Positions 43,348-51,714 of a stretch of DNA of 64,000 nucleotides are shown here, piece by piece. The translations under genes were made by a program, and so were the position numbers. Below the pieces are notes generated by a model that saw nothing but the letters and a program-made list of their open reading frames with translations, was not told the origin of the DNA and searched no databases. The stretch covers positions 1-64,000 of the IMG/VR virus record IMGVR_UViG_3300028569_002586. One strand, written 5' to 3'. Numbering within the stretch: the first letter of the stretch is position 1; each line of letters starts with the position of its first letter. The DNA is from a virus.

Positions 43348-46300
43348 TGTTGAATACAATATCAACAGCACTAGTGAAGAGCTTTAATCCCTTGGTAATC
43401 TCATAGCTGAGTAGATTTTGCATGATGCCATCTGTTTTGGACCAGTCTCTATAGGAGCTCAAACTGGGGTTTAATAGTGTTAATGGGTCATACCAATTGA
43501 TTATATTGTTGTAATAGCTTCCCTGTATGCCATCAATGTATTCATTGAAACTGTAGTAATTTGCAATATCAGTACCTGAGACACTGCGGGGAGCAACCAA
43601 GCCCCATCCCCAATTGTAAGAAAACGTACTGAGAGGGACAACATCACCAATAACGTAGCCTGGTATGATGTTTGTGTTGGCCAGGCTGTATAAGTCAGAG
43701 AATGTCTCCAACACTACAACCGGCACGCCAACTGTAATTGCACCAGAAACAGGGGAAATTTTATTGCCGAGATTGCTGCCGTACAAGGGGTTATTTAAAT
43801 ATCCTTTTTTATCAAAATTGTTATTGAAGGTGTTCTTCTCACCCCATAGCAGTTTGTGCTTGATGCTCAATATATCGACCAACCGTCTCACTTGTGGTGG
43901 AAAAGGGTAATTGTACTGTTCAAACTGCAAGCTCACTTCATCACAGAATGATAATAACCTGTCCAAGTTGCATTTGTCAATATCAGCATTATTGGACACA
44001 AAATTAGCAATTTTTTCATATACTACTTTTCCAAGTTCATATGGCTGAGCGCTTATGTCACCTACTATGGTGCCAAGAAAGTTATCAAAAAATAGTTTTT
44101 TATCATCTAGTGATTCTTGATACCTGAGATTTTTATAGAATTGACTTGCATCAAAATCTTCATTAATTTTTGTTATGTTGTATTTGCCAGTGTCGGGGTA
44201 TATGTTGAAAAGCTCAGATTCACCGGTCACTGTTCTCACCACTGTGTAGGGCACCATGTACTTGTTGATCCATCTGGACCCATTCCAATCCCCATAAGAT
44301 TGAAAGAGTTGCTCAGTAAATGCTGATACAGGGTTTGCGGGGCTATTAGCGGGAAATGTGAGTGTAATGTAATCAGTGCTGCATAGAGATGTGAGATTAG
44401 TTGTGTAACTATCAATATAATACATTTTGTTATCGAAATTATTAATTGTCCAGATGTAATTGCTGGTGTCAGAAGCTATGCCGCCAATACTGCAAATATA
44501 ATTTGTTTGATTTAGTCCAGAGCCAGCAACATAATATCTTAATTGTGCAGTATCACCATCTATTCTAACAATAGTTTCTCTGTCATCTGCCACATAAGCA
44601 TTTTGACCACCATCAACAGTTATGTTGCCTGCCAGCCTGAAGCCTGACAAAGGATAGCCTGCAAGCACATTGCCAATGCTGTCAAATTTATAGACAAAAT
44701 CATTCTTGCCTGTTAATGAAGGTGAAGGTGAATTCAAATTGAGAGCTGTTAACCAGACATATTTGTTTCTATCCACTACAATTTCAACTGGTGAGATCAA
44801 GCTGGTGAGTGGTTTGGCGATTAGTAGGTTGCCGTCTGTGTCATATTTGATTAAGAAATTGGACACAGGGTGGGTGTAGGCAACCCAAATATTATTTTCA
44901 CTGTCTGTGTCTAAGGATGCAGGTAATAGAGCATTTTCACCTGCAAAACCACTCAATTCAGGAATATTATAATCAGAACTCAATGCATATACAGCATTCA
45001 TTAAGTTGGGGTAAGCAACAGCTTTCAAGTATCCTGTGTACCGGTCTATTTTAATGCATGAAACAGAATCAAACAGCGATATCCATATGTCACTGTTTCC
45101 ATCTAAGGCAACACTGTTTGGAGCTGCACTGGATAATTCCTGGGACTGCAGATCAACTGTGTTGAATGCATCCAATGGGTAAGCAGATAGGCTAAAAGCA
45201 GAAAGTATTTCACCGAAAATAGTTATTTTATAGATTTTATCTGCATTACCATCTGCAACCCATGATTGATAATCTTCTCCAGCTCCTGCACCTGAAGGTG
45301 CAACAGCAATGGCATAACTCTCTGTGCTGCCTGGTGTGGGATAATCATTAATGTACGCAGAAAGAATAACATTCATTGCACCTGCGCAAGAATCATAGAA
45401 TGTAGTTTTAAATATTCTTTTGATATAGAAATGTTGTGGTTCTGCCACCCAACCTACCAAGCTATCTTTAGGAAAATTGACTGGGTCAACAATTGCCATG
45501 CTTGCTGTGAGTTTCACATTTTCAGTGCTCTCATGTGGTATGATGTATCCTTTGTAGAAGCTGCCTACTGACTGAGGTATATCTACACTAAAATCACTAT
45601 AGAATGACAGGTTGGTAAGACATGCTGTTGCAGTGCCAGTATCTTGCACAAGTGAAATTTCTAAATTATAAGCAGATAAACCAGATAGAGAAGGGTCCAC
45701 TGTGGCAGATGAAAGAGGGGGATAGGTTCTGGTTGTGTATCCTGTTTCATCTTTCATTCTGATGACAAAAGGTATTTCAGTATTCTGCCAGCTTATGTAA
45801 GGCATGTTAAAGTTTGTAGCTGTGAGAGGCCCTTCACCGTCAATGCCGTTTGTTGTGATGGCTAATTTATTTGCAGGGTTGTGTCTTACTTTGATGATAG
45901 GCAACACAGCAGGTTGCAGATTCTGATACCCTGCAGGTGGGTAGCCAATGTAATTCTGCACATCAGTAAGCACAGCATATGCATCCTTGAATTTTGCATT
46001 ATCAAAAGTCGCCATGATCAGGATGGGTGGCTCCCTTGAGGTGTAATTTTTTGTTTTATCATCCACATAGTAAAAATCTGCATAACCTGTGGTCCCTGCA
46101 AAGTATGCTCCTGCATCTTCTTCCCTGCATGCTTCAATGCTGTTGTTGACTATTCTTGCATATACGTCAGTATCTTTGGTATTGACATGATCAACAATAA
46201 CAAATTCATCATTATCACCTATGGTTTGCACTTCATAAAAGCGGGACAAGCTTCGAAGATGGCTCCATTTATCATTGATAAAAGAATTGTAATCAATGTA

Positions 46301-46789
46301 GCTGCCTGCAGCTCCTGATGCATACAGATTAATGGTGTATGTGCCGCTCAAAGCATCATATGATTGCCAGCTGTTTTGGCGCTGGATGGTCAAGGGCTCT
46401 ATGATTCTGCTTGCAGGTACGTCATATATGAATCTCTTGAAATCTTTAAACTCAAGCTTATCTGCAACAAAGTCATGTATTTGTATTGTGGGCTGGTAGC
46501 TACTGTCATATGCATTGCCATAGTTGTCAAAAACAGTTAAACGTGGTTTGTAATTGCCAGGCCATCTGTAAACATGTGAAGCAGTGAGATCATTGGAAAA
46601 GGTACCATCACCAAAATTCCACTCAATTTTTTTATTACTAAGCACCACAGCTCCAGTTAGCAAGGGTGAGGATGTAAAATCAGGAATAAAAGTAATTGGT
46701 GTAATGTCTAATGTATATGAAGATAAAACATTATTACCGGTATAATCATTACTAAAGAAAAAGAGGTAAGAAAAATTAACAGAAGCCAT
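43343..46789 (-). CDS. Large wedge-associated protein with PKD and NHL-propeller domains
   Basis: The 1148-residue protein has a PKD-type beta domain in residues about 25-105 (KKIEWNFGDGTFSNDLTASH and YRWPGNYKPRLTVFD: the WNFGDG and PGxYxxxLTV signatures). Residues about 500-780 carry NHL-like propeller blades (PNSVALDGNSDIWISLF, PASLDTDSENNIWVAYT, PVEIVVDRNKYVWLTAL). The C-terminal 300 residues are helical-plus-beta (LDRLLSFCDEVSLQFEQYNY). Its gene abuts gp6 by one base, the place of gp7 in T4, but homology is not shown. Confidence 0.65.
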   Translation of the reverse strand: MASVNFSYLFFFSNDYTGNNVLSSYTLDITPITFIPDFTSSPLLTGAVVLSNKKIEWNFGDGTFSNDLTASHVYRWPGNYKPRLTVFDNYGNAYDSSYQPTIQIHDFVADKLEFKDFKRFIYDVPASRIIEPLTIQRQNSWQSYDALSGTYTINLYASGAAGSYIDYNSFINDKWSHLRSLSRFYEVQTIGDNDEFVIVDHVNTKDTDVYARIVNNSIEACREEDAGAYFAGTTGYADFYYVDDKTKNYTSREPPILIMATFDNAKFKDAYAVLTDVQNYIGYPPAGYQNLQPAVLPIIKVRHNPANKLAITTNGIDGEGPLTATNFNMPYISWQNTEIPFVIRMKDETGYTTRTYPPLSSATVDPSLSGLSAYNLEISLVQDTGTATACLTNLSFYSDFSVDIPQSVGSFYKGYIIPHESTENVKLTASMAIVDPVNFPKDSLVGWVAEPQHFYIKRIFKTTFYDSCAGAMNVILSAYINDYPTPGSTESYAIAVAPSGAGAGEDYQSWVADGNADKIYKITIFGEILSAFSLSAYPLDAFNTVDLQSQELSSAAPNSVALDGNSDIWISLFDSVSCIKIDRYTGYLKAVAYPNLMNAVYALSSDYNIPELSGFAGENALLPASLDTDSENNIWVAYTHPVSNFLIKYDTDGNLLIAKPLTSLISPVEIVVDRNKYVWLTALNLNSPSPSLTGKNDFVYKFDSIGNVLAGYPLSGFRLAGNITVDGGQNAYVADDRETIVRIDGDTAQLRYYVAGSGLNQTNYICSIGGIASDTSNYIWTINNFDNKMYYIDSYTTNLTSLCSTDYITLTFPANSPANPVSAFTEQLFQSYGDWNGSRWINKYMVPYTVVRTVTGESELFNIYPDTGKYNITKINEDFDASQFYKNLRYQESLDDKKLFFDNFLGTIVGDISAQPYELGKVVYEKIANFVSNNADIDKCNLDRLLSFCDEVSLQFEQYNYPFPPQVRRLVDILSIKHKLLWGEKNTFNNNFDKKGYLNNPLYGSNLGNKISPVSGAITVGVPVVVLETFSDLYSLANTNIIPGYVIGDVVPLSTFSYNWGWGLVAPRSVSGTDIANYYSFNEYIDGIQGSYYNNIINWYDPLTLLNPSLSSYRDWSKTDGIMQNLLSYEITKGLKLFTSAVDIVFNN

Positions 46790-48651
46790 TAGAACTCTCT
46801 TTCAATAGATTGTATTGAAGGAGTTATGACATTAATTTTATTGATGAAATCGAGTTGGTTGTTGAGGAAGGGGAATTTAAAGAATGGGAGTGCAGTGTCT
46901 TGTGTTATAATGGCTATATCGTCATAGGGATAGACCGGATTATATACAAGCAGACTGACTCCAGGTACTTTTATTGTACTTCCATTAACTGTACGTACTG
47001 TATTGATTTCATTTACTCCTTCAATCTGTAGTATACTGTTTGATATATCAGTAAGAGATATTGTTAAACCTAAATTATTTTTTGTTGTAGAGAAATAATT
47101 AATAAAGATTTCTGCAATCTGTTTTTTAAGTGTTTCAGGGTTTCTCCTGGCAGTAACACTTCTTGAGATTTGTAAGAAAGTAGTATCAGCAATTGATGGT
47201 GCAAGATCTTCACCTGAAGCTTTTAGCCCAAGATCAACAAGCACATAAACAGGGTCAGCAACGACCACTTCAGCAGTTGCTAGCTTAGTACTGTTCACAT
47301 CGTTGAGGATGACTTGTTTTTGTGCGCTATTTAAATAGTTTGCTCTAGTTGTAAGTGAAGTGACTTTTTCAAGTCTGGGAACTGCATAAACATACACGTT
47401 ATTAAAGTTACATGAATCAGAAAATTTAACTTGATTGAATAATACTCTGGATTCAATATTTGGTTTTTCAACTCCGATATCAAAATAATACTTCACATGT
47501 TGGCTTAGAAAGTCCCAATTGTTAACTACTTTAGCTGAAGCAAGAATGTTGCTGTAATTTTTAAGAATATAATTTGTAAAATCCTCAGCAGTAATCAAAC
47601 GGTATTGGCTCTTGAATGTATTGATGGAGTTTTGTTTTATGCTGGTGACACTCTCTGCTTCAACGTAGTTGGTAGATGGGTCACTGTTTGTAAAGGTAAT
47701 ATAAGAAGCTTGTGTGGGTGTTATGACAGTTAGATTAACAGGTGTAGTATCATTCTTGATTTCATTGAATCGTGTTGTTGCATAGGAAAATAAGTTGTTA
47801 TTGTTTAGAATATTTGGTCCAATTTGTCCTGATGTGCCACCAGACTTGAGATAGTATATGGCCACCTCATCACCCGCATTGAGTTGCTTGCCATTAATAT
47901 TATTACCAAACTTTATTTCATATCGCCCACTTTCATTGAGTCTAATTTCATATTTCAAAGAATTGGACCTTTCAAGGAACAGCGATGCTGTTGGGCTCCA
48001 TTTGGACCATGTAGGATTTGATGTGGTATTGTCTCTGACATACACATCAATATTAAAATGGTCAATAACAATATTATTACCTGCATTATCAACAACTGTG
48101 AGTGTAATGACTTCAAAAGGTTCCCCAGCAGCGACATACGTAGGGTATTCAACATATGTTCCTTGATAGAGGAGATTTTGACTACTAAAGTCAGATAAAA
48201 ATTCTGTTCCTGAAGTGGCTTTTGTAAATGATATGTCGTTATTAAAAGAATAGTTAACACCGTTTACAGTAAAATAAGAATATCTTTGAATGGTGTAGGT
48301 CTCAGGTACTAGCTGTTGTGAGGCAGTTGCTTGAAAAGGCAATATGGATGTTTGATTGCCCACAGGGCTGTAGTTGATTAGCTTAACAATTTTATTGATG
48401 TTTTCATAAAGCTCAGCATTTGTAAAAGAACTTTCAGAGCTTGTACGGTTAAGATAGAATAACAACACATGGTATGCATAAGCAACAATATCAATGATAG
48501 AAGAGATGTTGCTACCTTCAAAATTTTGATCAGTGAAGACGTCATTGCTGTTTAATCTCTTGATGATGAGGTTTTTCAGGGATAGTGCGTCAAACGCTGC
48601 ATAGCCATCAACATTCAGATTGAAATTATTAAATGTGTTTTGTGTTGCCAT
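46789..48651 (-). CDS. 6: Baseplate wedge protein gp6-like (baseplate J family)
   Basis: This 620-residue protein begins MATQNTFNNFNLNVDGYAAF and has the gp6/J-like order: N-terminal LIIKRLNSNDVFTDQNFEGS and SSIIDIVAYAYHVLLFYLNR, then SPVGNQTSILPF, ending in a domain with NNLGLTISLTDISNSILQIE and VYPYDDIAI. T4 gp6 (660 aa) forms the inner ring of wedge dimers. It lies next to gp25, as in T4. Only a weak AT-rich motif precedes the start, so it is probably made from the gp25 transcript. Confidence 0.88.
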   Translation of the reverse strand: MATQNTFNNFNLNVDGYAAFDALSLKNLIIKRLNSNDVFTDQNFEGSNISSIIDIVAYAYHVLLFYLNRTSSESSFTNAELYENINKIVKLINYSPVGNQTSILPFQATASQQLVPETYTIQRYSYFTVNGVNYSFNNDISFTKATSGTEFLSDFSSQNLLYQGTYVEYPTYVAAGEPFEVITLTVVDNAGNNIVIDHFNIDVYVRDNTTSNPTWSKWSPTASLFLERSNSLKYEIRLNESGRYEIKFGNNINGKQLNAGDEVAIYYLKSGGTSGQIGPNILNNNNLFSYATTRFNEIKNDTTPVNLTVITPTQASYITFTNSDPSTNYVEAESVTSIKQNSINTFKSQYRLITAEDFTNYILKNYSNILASAKVVNNWDFLSQHVKYYFDIGVEKPNIESRVLFNQVKFSDSCNFNNVYVYAVPRLEKVTSLTTRANYLNSAQKQVILNDVNSTKLATAEVVVADPVYVLVDLGLKASGEDLAPSIADTTFLQISRSVTARRNPETLKKQIAEIFINYFSTTKNNLGLTISLTDISNSILQIEGVNEINTVRTVNGSTIKVPGVSLLVYNPVYPYDDIAIITQDTALPFFKFPFLNNQLDFINKINVITPSIQSIEREF

Positions 48652-48652
48652 A

Positions 48653-49132
48653 TTAATTATTGAAGTAGAACCCAGAATTACTTAATGTTCCTATGAGCTT
48701 AAAGGATGTATTTGTTATGCGTGGAGCAGATACAGTTAGTGTGATAATGTACTGGCTGTTCACCTCATCCACCACAATGTCTATCTTCTTGATAGAGACT
48801 CTTGGTTCAAAGGTGGCAATACCATTTAAAATCTCATTACCAATTGAATTGGCAATATTCTTGCTCACAGGGTCAAACAGATATTGTACCAAGTTTAGTC
48901 CAAAATAGGGGTTTAATATCTTTTGGCCTGGTATAGTGGTAAACAAGTTGAAGATGCTTGTTTTAATAGCATCATAATCAAGACTATTGATGGAATCTTT
49001 GATTTCTTGTGTCTTGAGCAACTCATTGTTTCTTGTGTAGTCAAATTCTAAATCAAGCTTTATATCAGAATATGTGAATCCTTGGTATGTTTCTGCAGGT
49101 TTTTGAACTGTCTTTATATTGATAGAAGCCAC
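48653..49132 (-). CDS. 25: Baseplate wedge protein gp25-like (GPW/gp25 family)
   Basis: The 159-residue protein shows FNLFTTIPGQKILNPYFG (62-79) and NPYFGLNLVQYLFDPVSK, then IGNEILNGIATFEPRVSIKKI, the signature of the gp25 family: a sheath-like lysozyme-fold piece that starts sheath assembly on the baseplate. It starts at GTG (49132), 5 bases after a perfect TATAAATA. It is a little longer than T4 gp25 (132 aa) because of an extended N-terminus. Confidence 0.9.
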   Translation of the reverse strand: MASINIKTVQKPAETYQGFTYSDIKLDLEFDYTRNNELLKTQEIKDSINSLDYDAIKTSIFNLFTTIPGQKILNPYFGLNLVQYLFDPVSKNIANSIGNEILNGIATFEPRVSIKKIDIVVDEVNSQYIITLTVSAPRITNTSFKLIGTLSNSGFYFNN

Positions 49133-49137
49133 AAAAA

Positions 49138-49145
49138 TATTTATA
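49138..49145 (-). promoter_or_regulatory. Late-type promoter TATAAATA
   Basis: Perfect consensus octamer 5 bases before the GTG of the gp25-like gene; predicted start of transcription is the G of GTG. Confidence 0.65.
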
Positions 49146-49179
49146 TTTAAAATTAAATTAAGAAACTTATATCTTATAA

Positions 49180-49187
49180 GATAAATA
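49180..49187 (+). promoter_or_regulatory. Late-type promoter GATAAATA
   Basis: Plus-strand octamer 5 bases before the GTG at 49193. It diverges from the octamer at 49138, making a compact two-way promoter about 60 bp wide. Confidence 0.6.
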
Positions 49188-49192
49188 TTAAT

Positions 49193-49798
49193 GTGGAAAT
49201 GAAATTTATTAAACTATATGAAGCTGCTATTAGCAGATACAACAGAGGTGGGTTTCTAACAAGTGATAGAGTTAAGTTTGTTGACGGTGTTTTGAAGAAT
49301 GACTTCTTTAAAAACCAGCCAGACTCCATCAAAACAGCTGTAAAATCACTGATTGACTCTGGTTTAAACCTCAGAGTGAAGAATGTCAAATCAGCAATGC
49401 CAGCAGTAATGGGTGCTGGTAATCCTGATAATTTTGGTTATAGCTTTTCCATTGAAGTAGTGCCTGAGATTGCTCCAGGTCGATTTGATTACAACAGAAC
49501 AGTAGTAGTACCTGCAAACTTTCTTTCCCATCAGAATGATGGCATCAATCTGCCTCCAGTGCCTGATCAGTTCAAATACGACAACAAAGTTCAAATTGAA
49601 CCAACAGAAGTGGAAGTACATGATACAAAGAATCATTACACACCTCAGCAGCAAACACACATGTCAGATCTTGGCAACAAAAAGCTTGCTACAGGTGATA
49701 GAGAGTTAACAGATAAAAATACAGTCATCCCCAGCTCACCAGCAGTGGGTCATAGGGACCCTGCTTCATACACTGCTCAATATTTACCGAAAAACTGA
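49193..49798 (+). CDS. Conserved-looking T4-type phage protein, function unknown (201 aa)
   Basis: The protein starts (GTG) MEMKFIKLYEAAISRYNRGG and contains an N-terminal helical part, a beta-rich middle (GYSFSIEVVPEIAPGRFDYN) and a Gln/Pro-rich tail. It resembles uncharacterised proteins of marine T4-like phages, but I cannot name it. An in-frame ATG lies two codons later. It is divergent from gp25, and its last 15 bases overlap the end of the clamp loader gene on the other strand. Confidence 0.6.
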   Translation: MEMKFIKLYEAAISRYNRGGFLTSDRVKFVDGVLKNDFFKNQPDSIKTAVKSLIDSGLNLRVKNVKSAMPAVMGAGNPDNFGYSFSIEVVPEIAPGRFDYNRTVVVPANFLSHQNDGINLPPVPDQFKYDNKVQIEPTEVEVHDTKNHYTPQQQTHMSDLGNKKLATGDRELTDKNTVIPSSPAVGHRDPASYTAQYLPKN

Positions 49799-50734
49799 AA
49801 ATAGGCTTGGGTCTGCAAGAAGGATAAAACAACTAAAACAATTGATCTCTTGATCTGCAACAAAAGCTGATCTGTACAAATGTTCAGCAACAATCACAAG
49901 AAATTTTCTTTTTAAATCAACATCCTGTTCTTCTTCTTCAATATACTTGAAAAGATTGCGCAATAACGACACATAATCAGAATTGAACGCATGTTCATTT
50001 TCAATCAAAGCTTTTCTCAAGGCATTCACATTTTTAGCTTTAATCTCTTTGTATACCAATGAAACCAGTTCATTGTTATTGAAATTAGAAATGTTTAGCT
50101 TGCCGCTAACAGAGAACTTCTGCAATTCATTTATGCAAAATCTCAGATCAGGGTAGCATGATTTTACAAAATCAATTAAAATTGATTTTTGGTCTTCATT
50201 TATTTCAATCTTTTCATATTTTAAGATGGACACACATCTCTTCAAGACACCATTCAAAGGTGGAGTCACATCAAAGCTCTGACATCTGCTTTGCAGAGCA
50301 GGTATGATTCTGTATTTGTAATTAGCGGTGAGAATAAAGCGTGTGATGCCAGCAAACTCTTCCATGGTATTGCGGAGTGCCCGCTGGCCTTCTAAAGATA
50401 TGCCATCTGCTTCATCCAAAATGACCACCTTGATGTTACCATCAAAGCTCTTGGTCTGCGCAAAACTAGTGACCTTGGTTCTTATGGTATCAATGCCATT
50501 CTCATCACTTGCGTTGATATACAGGTATTGACACTTTAAAATATCATTAACAATAATTTTGGCTAGAGATGTTTTGCCCAGGCCTTGTTTTCCAGCCAGG
50601 AGGATGTTGGGAATTTGATTCTTCTTTGCAAAGCTATTGATAATCTCCAGATTTGTATCTGATACAACGAAATCTGTGAGTGTTTTTGGACGGTATTTTT
50701 CTATCCAAAGATTTGAAAAATCATTTATGTTCAT
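49784..50734 (-). CDS. 44: Sliding clamp loader ATPase subunit, gp44-like
   Basis: The 316-residue AAA+ protein has WIEKYRPKTLTDFV at the start, Walker A GKQGLGKTS (48-56), Walker B VVILDEAD (103-110), sensor 1 FILTANY and the SRC arginine finger (LQSRCQSF, 147-154). It matches T4 gp44 (319 aa) in length and order. Four such subunits plus gp62 load the sliding clamp gp45 onto DNA. gp62 and gp45 are not in this window. Its place inside the tail cluster is not the T4 order. Confidence 0.93.
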   Translation of the reverse strand: MNINDFSNLWIEKYRPKTLTDFVVSDTNLEIINSFAKKNQIPNILLAGKQGLGKTSLAKIIVNDILKCQYLYINASDENGIDTIRTKVTSFAQTKSFDGNIKVVILDEADGISLEGQRALRNTMEEFAGITRFILTANYKYRIIPALQSRCQSFDVTPPLNGVLKRCVSILKYEKIEINEDQKSILIDFVKSCYPDLRFCINELQKFSVSGKLNISNFNNNELVSLVYKEIKAKNVNALRKALIENEHAFNSDYVSLLRNLFKYIEEEEQDVDLKRKFLVIVAEHLYRSAFVADQEINCFSCFILLADPSLFSVFR

Positions 50735-51183
50735 TTACCAGAGGAACCAAATCCCTTGTCACCGCGTGAAGTTTCCTGTGCAGTGCCCCATTCAACATGC
50801 ATGTGAATATTAAAGTATATGGCAAATTGTGCAATGCGATCGCCTATTTTAACTTGGTAGTCAGTATCTGTATGGTTGTAGAGCTTGACACCAGCATCAC
50901 CTCGGTATCCATTATCAATGATTCCTGGGTGTGCTGAGATGCCATGTTTGAACCCCAAGCCACTTCTGCTCTCAACTTTAATCCAATAACCTTCTGGTAT
51001 ATCAGCAAACTTAAAGCCCACATTTATCACACCACTGCCTCTTGCAGGTATTGTCTTGTCTTCAATGCTATAAACATCATAACCTGTATCAGATTCATGG
51101 TTTTTTGAGGGAAGCTTGGCATCCGGATGTGTCTTTTCAAACTTTAAAACAGGCATATAGGCAAGGTTGGGGTCTGCATTCAT
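50731..51183 (-). CDS. dut: dUTP diphosphatase (dUTPase)
   Basis: The 150-residue protein has all five trimeric dUTPase motifs: SDTGYDVYS (31-39), RSGLG (73-77), GIIDNGYRG (87-95, catalytic Asp), GDRIAQ (114-119) and RGDKGFGSSG (140-149). It hydrolyses dUTP to dUMP, keeping uracil out of DNA and supplying thymidylate synthesis together with the dCMP deaminase. Its stop overlaps the clamp loader start by 4 bases, so both are probably co-expressed. A TTATAATA sequence lies 5 bases upstream. Confidence 0.95.
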   Translation of the reverse strand: MNADPNLAYMPVLKFEKTHPDAKLPSKNHESDTGYDVYSIEDKTIPARGSGVINVGFKFADIPEGYWIKVESRSGLGFKHGISAHPGIIDNGYRGDAGVKLYNHTDTDYQVKIGDRIAQFAIYFNIHMHVEWGTAQETSRGDKGFGSSGK

Positions 51184-51222
51184 AATCCTATTATAATATA
51201 AGTTTATAAAAACTCAAACGTT

Positions 51223-51230
51223 AATAAATA
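51223..51230 (+). promoter_or_regulatory. Late-type promoter AATAAATA
   Basis: Plus-strand octamer 7 bases before the ATG at 51238; a leader of about two bases is predicted. Confidence 0.5.
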
Positions 51231-51237
51231 TTTTATA

Positions 51238-51714
51238 ATGAGTGATGAATTGAATGAGATGGTGGGTGATCTGTTGAACCAACTAAATGATGCGCAACAG
51301 GTTGCAAAAAAAGTTGAAAAAGAGAATAACCCTCTCAAGAAAGAGAATTTAGAAAAATTTGTTGTAGAGAGAGCTGGAACACTTGTGGAAGAGAGCCTTG
51401 CCATGCTGCAAAACGTAAAGGATTACATTGTCTCAGCTCCAGAGAATAAGGATGTAGCAGCTTTTTCAGATTTAGTTGCAGCCACATCTTCTGCCATTGA
51501 AACTCTTAATAAAATCTTGATGAGTGACAGAAGAAATGAAACACTTGTACAGGTTAAGAAGATGGATATTGATTCTAAGAGAGAGCTCAAACAGGAAGAC
51601 ACATCACAGAAGCTGTTGGCAACCAGAGAAGAAGTATTTAAGATGCTTATGAATAATGTTAAGGTAACTGAAAAACAAGCAATAGAAATTGAGCCTGATC
51701 TTCCCAATAGTTAG
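51238..51714 (+). CDS. Helical protein, possibly small terminase subunit-like
   Basis: This 158-residue, all-helical, charged protein begins MSDELNEMVGDLLNQLNDAQ. Its centre (EESLAMLQNVKDYIVSAP... AFSDLVAATSSAIETLNKIL) and end (LLATREEVFKMLMNN) recall the helical core of T4-like small terminase subunits (gp16), but this rests on pattern alone. Coiled-coil assembly is likely. It is a plus-strand gene inserted between dut and the hub genes; its end overlaps the gene at 51711 by 4 bases. Confidence 0.5.
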   Translation: MSDELNEMVGDLLNQLNDAQQVAKKVEKENNPLKKENLEKFVVERAGTLVEESLAMLQNVKDYIVSAPENKDVAAFSDLVAATSSAIETLNKILMSDRRNETLVQVKKMDIDSKRELKQEDTSQKLLATREEVFKMLMNNVKVTEKQAIEIEPDLPNS

